Origin: DATFMH01 sp035267045
GTDB taxonomy: Bacteria; Bacteroidota; Rhodothermia; Balneolales; DATFMH01
Direction of reading: 5' to 3'
Assembly: GCA_035267045.1 (NCBI GenBank)
Contig: DATFMH010000100.1
Coordinates: 1-13,863, forward strand
DNA length: 13,863 bases
Shown: positions 8,255 through 13,863 of the stretch, piece by piece
How positions within the stretch are numbered: position 1 is the first letter of the stretch
Layout: each line of letters opens with the position of its first letter
Program-made: the position numbers and the translations under genes
Notes under the pieces: generated by a model
What the model was told of the DNA's origin: nothing
The model's database searches: none
What the model saw: the letters and a program-made list of their open reading frames with translations, nothing else

Positions 8255-8959
8255 ATGATTCAGCGTTTCATAAAATCATCTACAATAGTCCTGGCGTTAT
8301 CACTCTTCACTATGGCATTTACCTGCAATTTCGCTAATGCTCAGGATGTTCTTAAAATACTGGCAAGTGATACATTTATTGGAACATTCAATGGTGCATT
8401 ATTAGGAGGAGGAACTATGGCTCTTGCTAATAACTCCGATTTAACTCCTATGAGGTATGGCGTAGGTTTTGGAACGCTTTATGGTTTGGGAGTAGGAGCT
8501 ATTGATTTAACTGATGCTCAGAAAAATTCGCCCTATACTGTTCACGGAGTTTTAAACAACGCTGATTATTCAACTCAAATAGTCTTGCTCGATACATTTT
8601 ACGGGGGTGCCACGGGATCAATCATAGGCATGGCTATCAGCTTGATCGCCAATAAATCGGTAGTCAAAGGGTTGCAGTATGGAAGTGGAGCCGGAGTCTG
8701 GGCCGGTTTTGGATTTGGACTGATTGACTCATTTTACTTAAGTAAAACAGGTTACCGTTTTAAAAAGGACTCATTTTCAAATACTGTTTCCAATTCAACA
8801 ACTGATAATTCAGGTTTTGTTCAGATACAAACATCGAAAAGCAGCACGTTATCTCTATTGTCACCCATGACATTAAGCACATTGCAAAAGACTTCATATG
8901 GTTATAAAATGAATTATCATATGGGATTGCAGGTTGCTCAACTTAACATTGCCTTTTAA
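8255..8959 (+). CDS. Exported glycine-rich protein with twofold internal repeat, function unknown
   Basis: A 234-residue protein from the ATG at 8255; a TTG at 8246 is in frame but less likely because the predicted promoter leaves a short leader. Residues 1-29 are a signal peptide (hydrophobic core, cleavage at ANA-Q30). The mature part holds two related units of about 46 residues, at about 39-85 (DTFIGTFNGALLGGG, later RYGVGFGTLYGLGVGAIDL) and 113-158 (DTFYGGATGSIIGMA, later QYGSGAGVWAGFGFGLID). Each has glycine-zipper-like hydrophobic segments. A Ser/Thr-rich stretch (about 172-210) follows, then a terminal segment ending in phenylalanine. This suggests an outer-membrane-associated or membrane-spanning protein. 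I recognise no named family. It is monocistronic, with its own promoter and terminator. Confidence 0.8.
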   Translation: MIQRFIKSSTIVLALSLFTMAFTCNFANAQDVLKILASDTFIGTFNGALLGGGTMALANNSDLTPMRYGVGFGTLYGLGVGAIDLTDAQKNSPYTVHGVLNNADYSTQIVLLDTFYGGATGSIIGMAISLIANKSVVKGLQYGSGAGVWAGFGFGLIDSFYLSKTGYRFKKDSFSNTVSNSTTDNSGFVQIQTSKSSTLSLLSPMTLSTLQKTSYGYKMNYHMGLQVAQLNIAF

Positions 8960-8964
8960 AAAAG

Positions 8965-8992
8965 AAGGGTAAAACTTAATTATTTTACCCTT
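8965..8992. terminator. Bidirectional intrinsic terminator between converging genes
   Basis: A perfect 10-bp stem (AAGGGTAAAA at 8965-8974, TTTTACCCTT at 8983-8992) encloses an 8-nt loop. In the minus direction it is followed by CTTTTTT, a good U-tract; in the plus direction the U-tract is shorter. It lies between the convergent ends of the exported protein gene (8959) and the SGNH hydrolase gene (9014) and serves both. Confidence 0.85.
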
Positions 8993-9013
8993 TATACTTC
9001 TTAAAGCATACGA

Positions 9014-9907
9014 TTAATCATGATGATGGTGACCATGATGGTCGTGATCTGAATGATTTTCCTTATTTGTCAATGCATTGAGTAATGATTTAACGGTATT
9101 GATATGTCCGGCCAGGGAAGGATGAAATCCATCATTCAGATAATTCCATGCTTCAGGTGGACGCCCCATTCGTGATCCAATAGGATCGACTATATAACCA
9201 TCTTTACCCGATATCACGTCCCTGTATTGTACGAGGTCCTTCTCTTCCACAATACTATTAAACTCCGGAGTTTCATCCATTATTTCTTTCATCACCGGTG
9301 GCGGAGTAATCCATATGGGCGGATTATCAGTGATATCATTGATTGCTAATCCAATAGTATTCAAATTTTCCCAAAACTCCGTTAATGATACTATGGTTCT
9401 GTTAGCGGCAAAATTTTTACGCATAGAATCGAAAGTACCTAACGCAACAATAACCCAATCAGGTTTTTGCGAAATCACATCCCGGTCGAATCTCTGTAAA
9501 GCATTGAAAGAGGTATCTTCCGCAATGGCTGCATTGATGAATTGAAGGTTCTTATCAGGAAGAGCTATTTGCAATAAGTGGCGGAATATTTCGAACCAGC
9601 TTTGTAAATCATCGGTAATCGAATCACCAAGTACCAGAATTGTATCACCTTCTTGAAATGGTACGTTCTGAACCTTATCAATTATATCTTCATCTTTTAA
9701 TAGCTCAACAGCAGCTTGTTTAGCATTTTTTTCAAATTCATCCCTGATTTCTTTCAACTCTTCTACCGGCAGACCAATGAACAAAGCCACTGATTTAATA
9801 TCCTTCACACCGGGCAGAAGGGGAAAACGTTTCTCAATATTCAGAAATTGAACAAGATATTTTAAAATTTCCTTTTTCTCAGATTCTGTAAAATCTTTAT
9901 CTGTCAT
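9014..9907 (-). CDS. SGNH/GDSL-type hydrolase with His-rich C-terminal tail
   Basis: A 297-residue predicted cytoplasmic esterase or acyl hydrolase, with no signal peptide. Residues 1-85 form a charged helical domain with no recognised family. The SGNH domain (about 86-280) shows block I VLGDSIT with the nucleophile Ser96 and block V DGFHPSLAGH with Asp259 and His262. The other blocks are atypical: block II reads NAAIAEDT where a glycine normally stands, and block III reads LGTFD (156-160) in place of GxND, so the usual oxyanion-hole glycine and asparagine are not seen. The tail (285-297) has eight histidines and several aspartates and could bind Ni, Zn or Cu. It starts 28 bp after the sirtuin gene, so the two are probably co-transcribed. 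Substrate unknown. Confidence 0.85.
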   Translation of the reverse strand: MTDKDFTESEKKEILKYLVQFLNIEKRFPLLPGVKDIKSVALFIGLPVEELKEIRDEFEKNAKQAAVELLKDEDIIDKVQNVPFQEGDTILVLGDSITDDLQSWFEIFRHLLQIALPDKNLQFINAAIAEDTSFNALQRFDRDVISQKPDWVIVALGTFDSMRKNFAANRTIVSLTEFWENLNTIGLAINDITDNPPIWITPPPVMKEIMDETPEFNSIVEEKDLVQYRDVISGKDGYIVDPIGSRMGRPPEAWNYLNDGFHPSLAGHINTVKSLLNALTNKENHSDHDHHGHHHHD

Positions 9908-9935
9908 TTTTAAATGTATTTACTTTAATACTAAT

Positions 9936-10631
9936 TTATTTGTCTTTAAAACTCTCTATTAATTGATCAACCAATAATGGTGTACCATGTGCAGCCGTAT
10001 TTTCGATAAAATGAAATTTATTACTGAAATATACATCTGGTTTTTGAGGATCAATAATATAAAGCTGATCATTTTCAGATACATATTCCAGCAATCCGGC
10101 TGCAGGATAAACAACTAAAGAAGTCCCGATCACTATAAAGATATCAGCAGCCAATACCTCTTCTATAGCTACATCCATCATAGGCACCATTTCTCCAAAC
10201 CAAACGATATGTGGCCGTAACTGTGATCCTTTTTCGCATAAATCACCCAAATGGATTTCGTTATCACCTATATCATAAATTAGATCGGGATCAATTGAAC
10301 TTCGCGATTTAGTAATCTCACCATGCAGATGAATTACTTTTTTAGATCCTGCACGCTCATGAAGATTGTCCACATTCTGTGTTATGATAGTAACATCGAA
10401 ATATTTATCCAATCTGGCCAATGCTATATGGCCTGCATTCGGATTTACATTCAGAGCTTGCTTGCGGCGCAAATTATAGAAATCGAGTACTTTACCGGGA
10501 TTATCTTTCCAACCTTGAATAGAAGCGACCTCCATAACATCATAACCTTCCCAGAGGCCCCCTGAATCACGAAATGTGGCTAAACCACTTTCCGCACTTA
10601 TTCCCGAGCCTGTTAATACTACAACTTTCAT
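9936..10631 (-). CDS. cobB: NAD-dependent protein deacylase (sirtuin, CobB/SIRT5-like)
   Basis: Sirtuin that removes acyl groups from lysines using NAD+, giving O-acyl-ADP-ribose and nicotinamide. The 231 residues hold the NAD-binding GSGISAESGLATFRD (8-22), TQNVDNLH (84-91), the catalytic His103 in HLHGE, RPHIVWFGE, and GTSLVVYPAA (169-178). Tyr52 and Arg55 in FYNLRRKQ match the Y-x-x-R pair that marks class III sirtuins able to remove succinyl or malonyl groups. Only one cysteine (Cys132) is left where four zinc ligands usually sit, so the zinc ribbon is absent; I believe this is common in Bacteroidota homologues. It is followed by the SGNH hydrolase gene and diverges from osmC with 113 bp between. 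Confidence 0.95.
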   Translation of the reverse strand: MKVVVLTGSGISAESGLATFRDSGGLWEGYDVMEVASIQGWKDNPGKVLDFYNLRRKQALNVNPNAGHIALARLDKYFDVTIITQNVDNLHERAGSKKVIHLHGEITKSRSSIDPDLIYDIGDNEIHLGDLCEKGSQLRPHIVWFGEMVPMMDVAIEEVLAADIFIVIGTSLVVYPAAGLLEYVSENDQLYIIDPQKPDVYFSNKFHFIENTAAHGTPLLVDQLIESFKDK

Positions 10632-10744
10632 AACTTAATCTTATAATTCCACTACTTGATAAGTTTCTATTATCACAATTTTTTCAGTTATTAGAGTATC
10701 AAGAGAATATATTACTAAATAATTAACGAATAATATTACAAATT

Positions 10745-11200
10745 ATGGCATTTCCACCCATCAAAACAACTCTTCCAAATAGTAATGAACTAAAAACCAT
10801 TATATCTATCGGTGAACATGAAATCATCACTGACGAACCTGTTGACTCAGGAGGAAATGATGAAGGTCCTACACCAACACAATTAGCTATTTCTTCGTTA
10901 GGCGCATGTGTGGCTATGACCATTAAAATATATTTAGATCACAAAAAATGGGATTTTGAATCTATTGATTGTGACTTAACCTTTAGCATAGAACGTATAG
11001 ATGATATCAATAGTTTACCGGAAGAGGAACAAAAATACGTTATCCGGGGTCAGCTTCGCAGAATTAGAAATACGATCACGTTAAAAGCTGATTTTGATGA
11101 TGAACAAGTAAAAAGGGTAAAAATTATTGCAGGTAAGTGTCCTGTTCACAAACTAATGGCAGGAAGTACCTTAATTCAGGATGAAATTAAGATGATTTAA
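10745..11200 (+). CDS. OsmC family protein (thiol peroxidase-like)
   Basis: A 151-residue cytoplasmic protein of the OsmC/Ohr superfamily, whose members reduce organic hydroperoxides with a pair of cysteines. Both are present: Cys55 in SSLGACVAMTI and Cys132 in GKCPVH. GPTPTQLAISSLGAC and RVKIIAGKCPVHKLMAGST are typical of the YhfA/OsmC-like subgroup. The length is normal. The ATG at 10745 has no Shine-Dalgarno sequence and lies 113 bp from the divergent sirtuin gene. No partner reductase is adjacent. Its last 43 codons are repeated, in diverged form, at 13499-13630, on the far side of the peptide/propeller cassette. Confidence 0.93.
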   Translation: MAFPPIKTTLPNSNELKTIISIGEHEIITDEPVDSGGNDEGPTPTQLAISSLGACVAMTIKIYLDHKKWDFESIDCDLTFSIERIDDINSLPEEEQKYVIRGQLRRIRNTITLKADFDDEQVKRVKIIAGKCPVHKLMAGSTLIQDEIKMI

Positions 11201-11209
11201 TCAAAATAC

Positions 11210-11251
11210 ATATTACAATATTAAACATAAAAAAGTTAAATATTGTAATAT
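11210..11251. repeat. Perfect 13-bp AT-rich inverted repeat after osmC
   Basis: The arms are ATATTACAATATT (11210-11222) and AATATTGTAATAT (11239-11251) around a 16-nt loop. It starts 10 bp past the osmC stop. Each arm has one G/C pair, and no U-tract follows (TAATACCCCC), so it is a poor terminator by itself. It could be a weak osmC terminator, a transcript-stabilising hairpin, or an operator controlling the peptide gene about 100 bp downstream. Confidence 0.45.
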
Positions 11252-11278
11252 AATACCCCCTTGCTCTACCCATTGGCT

Positions 11279-11343
11279 TTCCTTATATAAAAGTGTTATG
11301 TAACATATTTTCATAACACCAAAATAATATTTTATATAAGGAG
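11279..11343 (+). promoter_or_regulatory. Compound inverted repeat that covers the Shine-Dalgarno site of the peptide gene
   Basis: The outer stem pairs TCCTTATATAAAA (11280-11292) with TTTTATATAAGGA (11330-11342), 13 perfect pairs plus a U-G pair at 11279/11343. The inner stem pairs GTGTTATG (11293-11300) with CATAACAC (11312-11319), continuous with the outer one on the left side; a 10-nt bulge (11320-11329) lies on the right and the loop is 11 nt. The right outer arm contains the Shine-Dalgarno sequence AAGGAG (11338-11343), five bases before the ATG. If transcription starts before 11279, ribosome access would be blocked unless the stem opens. Alternatively the arms are DNA operator sites. 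Confidence 0.6.
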
Positions 11344-11348
11344 CTATC

Positions 11349-11627
11349 ATGAAAAAGATGATTGGTTATAAGATTAAAAACGGATATAACAAACTTTTAA
11401 AGTATATATTAGCAGTTTGCCTTTTAGCAATTCCAGGATTTAATATCAATGTTGCATTTATAACTCCATTGGAGGCTAATACTGTGCAATCGTCTGTTAT
11501 CACATCTCAAGATGCCTGTGGATTGGGTTGTACCGGGGACGGAGCATGTGGTGCTTGTTGGTATACATCCGGTGGAGTAACCATATGGAAACTAGATATC
11601 GGGCAACCAATAACTGTGACCGCTTAA
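11349..11627 (+). CDS. Small exported cysteine-rich peptide precursor (92 aa), function unknown
   Basis: A 92-residue precursor. Lysine-rich residues 1-18 are followed by a hydrophobic segment (about 17-40, LKYILAVCLLAIPGFNINVAF) with a plausible signal-peptidase site near PLEA-N44. The predicted mature part of about 49 residues has four cysteines (57, 61, 67, 70) in the pattern C-x3-C-x5-C-x2-C within ACGLGCTGDGACGACW, then a short Thr/Val-rich tail. The layout resembles the small NVEALA-type peptides that precede propeller genes in Bacteroidota, but the NVEALA motif itself is absent. It has a clear AAGGAG Shine-Dalgarno site, unlike its neighbours. It ends in four tandem in-frame stops (TAA TAA TGA TAA). 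No maturation enzyme or dedicated transporter gene is next to it. The cysteines could form disulfides or bind metal. Confidence 0.75.
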   Translation: MKKMIGYKIKNGYNKLLKYILAVCLLAIPGFNINVAFITPLEANTVQSSVITSQDACGLGCTGDGACGACWYTSGGVTIWKLDIGQPITVTA

Positions 11628-11637
11628 TAATGATAAC

Positions 11638-11723
11638 GGAGGAGGAATAGAGCATTTCTTTTAGTACTATTTAGATTGCTTATTTAACTAAAAGTCTTTT
11701 GAAGAAATTAATATTCTCCCTCC
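11638..11723 (+). promoter_or_regulatory. Nested inverted repeats between peptide and propeller genes (possible attenuator)
   Basis: An outer stem joins GGAGGAGGAAT (11638-11648) to ATTCTCCCTCC (11713-11723) with one mismatch and one G-U pair. Inside it a perfect 8-bp stem joins CTTTTAGT (11658-11665) to ACTAAAAG (11687-11694), followed by TCTTTT. The inner hairpin is terminator-like but weak. Placed between the small peptide gene and the propeller gene, it would make peptide mRNA more abundant than propeller mRNA, or protect the 3' end of a short peptide transcript. Confidence 0.45.
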
Positions 11724-11747
11724 TTCATATTAGACAGAATAAAGTAA

Positions 11748-12818
11748 ATGATGAAACGTACATTATTAATAACCTCAGTCAAAGCGATTTTCATTGTCAG
11801 TATATTGATACCACAATTCGTTTTCGCCCAATCAAATAATGTATATTTAAAAAAAATGGGAGCGCTCCAGGGGGTAACATTAAAAAAGGGATATCAATAC
11901 GGACATCTGACGGCCAATAACCATTATCTCACATGGCTTGAACTTAATGATAATATTGTTTTTGTCTATGATTTAAAGCAAAATAAATTGATCCGAACTT
12001 TTTCCTTGAAGAAGGGACGGGGCCCACATGAATATATTGAGGTTTATTGGACGGCCCTTACAAGAAACGACAATCTGTATCTGCTGGATTCCGACCAGCG
12101 GCGATTAATCGTGTATAATCTGGATTCCTTACATTACAAGAACGATATCCTTTTGCCCTTTCATCAAACTCCCACAAGGATTTGGCCATGGAGAAATAAG
12201 TTGTTAATAACCACAACGATTGCTCCGGATTCTCCTTTACTGCTTTTCGATCCCCAAACTATGAAATACACCACATTTACCTCATCACGACTTAACTTCA
12301 AAAAAGAATTTAATAATAATCCTTTTCTGCGGTTGGGAACCTGTACGGTATCAGGAGACAAGGCTCTCATTTTAACCCGTTACCGTCCTTATATTTATAT
12401 GTATGACATCAAAAATAATTCCTACGTTGGGAAAATAAAATTTGAAAAATCTGAAATTACATCATTTCATAATAGTGTGGTTCACACAAATAGCAGTACG
12501 ATTAAAAGACAGCTTTCTCCAAAACGCGTTAATATAATGGATTCTGAGATTATTTCGATTCCCGGCAGCCCGAACCGGATACTTATTGCTTGTTATGGAA
12601 ATGGAGAAAATCACCGTTATCACCAGGATTATCTCTATGAGTACGATCTTAAAGAAAAAAAAATGATCGGTTCGTTCAGGCTAAATGCGCCGATTGCGAC
12701 ACTGGGCCTGACGGAAAACCAACACTCCCTGTTTTTCTTATCAATTCCCAAAGATAAGGTTATATCCAACAAAGGAACTCGTCCCACTATTTATAAGTAT
12801 AATATTTTAATTAAATGA
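11748..12818 (+). CDS. Secreted six-bladed beta-propeller protein
   Basis: A 356-residue exported protein. Residues 1-27 are a signal peptide (cleavage near VFA-Q28); there is no lipobox cysteine, so it should be periplasmic or secreted rather than a lipoprotein. The rest shows repeated four-strand blade patterns such as HYLTWLELNDNIVFVYDL, LYLLDSDQRRLIVYNLDS and IYMYDIKNNSYVGKI. The motif GRGPHEY (90-96) is a variant of the G-x-GPGE-F/Y signature of the six-bladed propeller family (PF17170-like) of Bacteroidota. Such genes often lie beside small exported peptides and thioredoxin-like genes, as here. The ATG is followed by a second ATG. The stop overlaps the ATG of the broken thioredoxin-like gene (ATGA at 12815-12818), so the two were translationally coupled. 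It is probably a binding scaffold; no catalytic residues are evident. Confidence 0.85.
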   Translation: MMKRTLLITSVKAIFIVSILIPQFVFAQSNNVYLKKMGALQGVTLKKGYQYGHLTANNHYLTWLELNDNIVFVYDLKQNKLIRTFSLKKGRGPHEYIEVYWTALTRNDNLYLLDSDQRRLIVYNLDSLHYKNDILLPFHQTPTRIWPWRNKLLITTTIAPDSPLLLFDPQTMKYTTFTSSRLNFKKEFNNNPFLRLGTCTVSGDKALILTRYRPYIYMYDIKNNSYVGKIKFEKSEITSFHNSVVHTNSSTIKRQLSPKRVNIMDSEIISIPGSPNRILIACYGNGENHRYHQDYLYEYDLKEKKMIGSFRLNAPIATLGLTENQHSLFFLSIPKDKVISNKGTRPTIYKYNILIK

Positions 12819-13395
12819 AATTACATTTAAAAAAATTACATGGTTTGCATTAATCATCATAATCCTAATCATTAGTAATGCATTGATTATATATCGCAAT
12901 CATCGGGAATTTTAATTAATAAACAGGTTTAAATATAATGTTGTTAGTAAAGATCCTGGTTTAAGCAATACACCCACTTTGATTTATATAAACCAATCTT
13001 TACCCAATCCCAAACATTTAGAAATCATTGCTCGTTTAACCGATGTAGGTTGCCCTATATGTCTGAACAATATGATCACTAATCTTAACCAATTAAATAA
13101 AAAATATCCGGGACGAGTAATTGCGTATTATCAAGGTACAGACTCGACACTTAAGCAAAGTATGGGAGCTCATTTTGCTTGGAAATATTTAAATATCAAA
13201 ACTCATTTTGTAAGTATACCATTGAAAACCTATAATCCTGTTTGTACTGTTATAGACCATTCGGGAATGGTTCAATGGCTTCATATTATGAAACCAAGCC
13301 AACCTAATCATCTCCAACTAAATAATCTTTACTTTACTCGTCTTTCATCTCTTTTTTCCTCTTTAAATTCACCCATAAAATATGCTAAAAGATAA
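12815..13395 (+). pseudogene. Broken thioredoxin-fold (redoxin-like) membrane-anchored protein gene
   Basis: The expected start is the ATG at 12815, overlapping the propeller stop. That frame ends after 12 codons. One extra A in the A7 run at 12829-12835 would join it to a frame reading MKLHLKKITWFALIIIILII..., a typical N-terminal membrane anchor. That frame meets a TAA at 12913-12915 (after NHREF) and then continues open to 13395 as a thioredoxin-like domain: TPTLIYINQ, a CxxC motif in VGCPICLNNM (cysteine codons at 13051 and 13060), and PVCTVIDHSGMVQWLHI, which resembles the late strand and turn of redoxins. So there are two lesions, a frameshift and a stop. The 3' half alone has an open frame from TTG at 12979 (138 codons) but would lack export. 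It was presumably a membrane-tethered thiol-disulfide partner of the peptide and propeller. Confidence 0.7.
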
Positions 13396-13486
13396 GTAGA
13401 ATTCATTTTCTGCTTAAATCTTACCTTATTGTATATCTTATATTTTAAAACTGAAATCCAACTATTATAAGTATGAAAAAAGGATT

Positions 13487-13630
13487 ATGGCGATAAAAAT
13501 AATAATAACGTTTAAAGCCATATTTGACGAAGAACAGGTGAAACGCGTTAAAATTATCGCCAGTAAATGTAATGTACTCAGTTTGATGGCAGGAAGTACA
13601 TTAATTCAGGATGAAGTCAATTTAATTTAA
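13487..13630 (+). pseudogene. Remnant of a second osmC-family gene (3' end)
   Basis: A 47-codon open frame, ATG 13487 to TAA 13630. Residues 5-47 align without gaps to the last 43 residues of the OsmC protein encoded at 10745-11200, with 31 of 43 identical by hand count (for example FDEEQVKRVKIIASKC and LMAGSTLIQDE). Many codons differ only at the third base, so the copy diverged under protein selection before it was cut down. The resolving cysteine (Cys24) is kept but the first catalytic cysteine region is missing. The start MAIK resembles MAFPPIK of OsmC, so an internal deletion of a full paralogue is possible. It should not be active. Confidence 0.8.
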
Positions 13631-13685
13631 GCTTATAATAACATTCTCACCGATTAATCAGGTACCCACCTGAGGGTAACTGAAT

Positions 13686-13718
13686 AAAAAAAGGCTGAAT
13701 GGAATAACCACCAGCCTT
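13686..13718 (-). terminator. rRNA operon terminator
   Basis: In the minus direction the sequence is AAGGCTG (13718-13712), a 14-nt loop, CAGCCTT (13697-13691), then a run of T (13692-13686 as A on the plus strand). This 7-bp stem with U-tract lies 12 bp past the 3' end of the 5S rRNA and ends the rRNA operon that enters from the right edge. Confidence 0.85.
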
Positions 13719-13730
13719 GAGGAAAAAAAG

Positions 13731-13843
13731 GGATGAGGCAATGACCTACTCTACCGCGATGCAGTACCATCGGCGCAGAGGAGCTTAACGGCCGTGTTCG
13801 GAATGGGAACGGGTGGGACCTCCTCGCTATGGTCACCTCATCC
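13731..13843 (-). rRNA. rrf: 5S ribosomal RNA
   Basis: The minus strand reads GGATGAGGTGACCATAGCGA at the 5' end and contains the universal CCCGUUCCCAUUCCGAACAC loop region and the GCGCCGAUGGUACUGC segment. The ends pair (GGATGAGG with CCTCATCC), giving a 113-nt molecule, typical for Bacteroidota. It is the last gene of an rRNA operon whose 23S gene should lie beyond the right edge; only about 20 bp of the spacer are in the window. The terminator follows directly. Confidence 0.97.
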
Positions 13844-13863
13844 AATTTGTCGGGGCCCCGTGC

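Noticed and set aside
11349..11627. Classical lanthipeptide or sactipeptide precursor
   Set aside because: No LanM/LanB, radical SAM or peptidase-transporter gene is in the window, and the N-terminus looks like a Sec-type signal rather than a RiPP leader.
12829..12915. Programmed frameshifting at the A7 run as a normal mode of expression of the thioredoxin-like gene
   Set aside because: Slippage could fix the first lesion, but a TAA 78 bp later would still end the protein before the CxxC domain.
12913..12915. In-frame stop read as selenocysteine
   Set aside because: The codon is TAA, not TGA, and the CxxC cysteines downstream are encoded normally.
11200..13630. Insertion sequence or transposon carrying the peptide cassette
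   Set aside because: There is no transposase, and the flanking osmC similarity is far too diverged and in the wrong form to be a target-site duplication.
13654..13845. 63-codon open frame on the minus strand at the right end
   Set aside because: It lies across the 5S rRNA gene and its terminator and is not a protein gene.

Overview
The window looks like chromosomal DNA from a Bacteroidota or Balneolota-type bacterium. It is AT-rich, most genes lack a Shine-Dalgarno sequence, and it carries an ECF sigma factor / FecR / SusC-RagA cascade, a fused alpha-beta E1 dehydrogenase, and one good TAnnTTTG-type promoter. I cannot fix the genus from sequence alone.

Layout. 1-3094 (minus strand): an ECF sigma factor, a FecR-type anti-sigma factor with a TTG start, and the N-terminal 417 residues of a SusC/RagA TonB-dependent receptor that runs off the left edge. 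This is a nutrient-uptake signalling unit. 3157-3342 may hold a small orphan gene, followed by a bidirectional terminator. 3485-7845 (minus): a three-gene operon of two tandem HisC-family aminotransferases and an alpha-beta fused thiamine-diphosphate E1 of the 2-oxoacid dehydrogenase type. This could be transamination followed by oxidative decarboxylation. 7846-8254 is a 409-bp divergent intergenic region with a Bacteroidota-type promoter serving 8255-8959, an exported glycine-rich protein built from a twofold repeat. 9014-10631 (minus): a sirtuin deacylase and an atypical SGNH hydrolase with a His-rich tail. 10745-11200 (plus): an OsmC-family peroxidase.

The most unusual part is 11200-13630. 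A short exported peptide with four clustered cysteines is preceded by the only strong Shine-Dalgarno sequence I see in the window, and that site lies inside a long inverted repeat. The peptide gene ends in four tandem stop codons and nested inverted repeats, then comes a secreted six-bladed beta-propeller protein, and then a membrane-anchored thioredoxin-fold gene with a CxxC motif that is broken by a frameshift and a stop. The cassette is flanked by osmC on the left and a diverged remnant of an osmC paralogue on the right. I infer an exported cysteine-rich peptide system with a propeller partner and a redox partner, now partly decayed. The window ends with the terminator and 5S rRNA gene of an rRNA operon on the minus strand.
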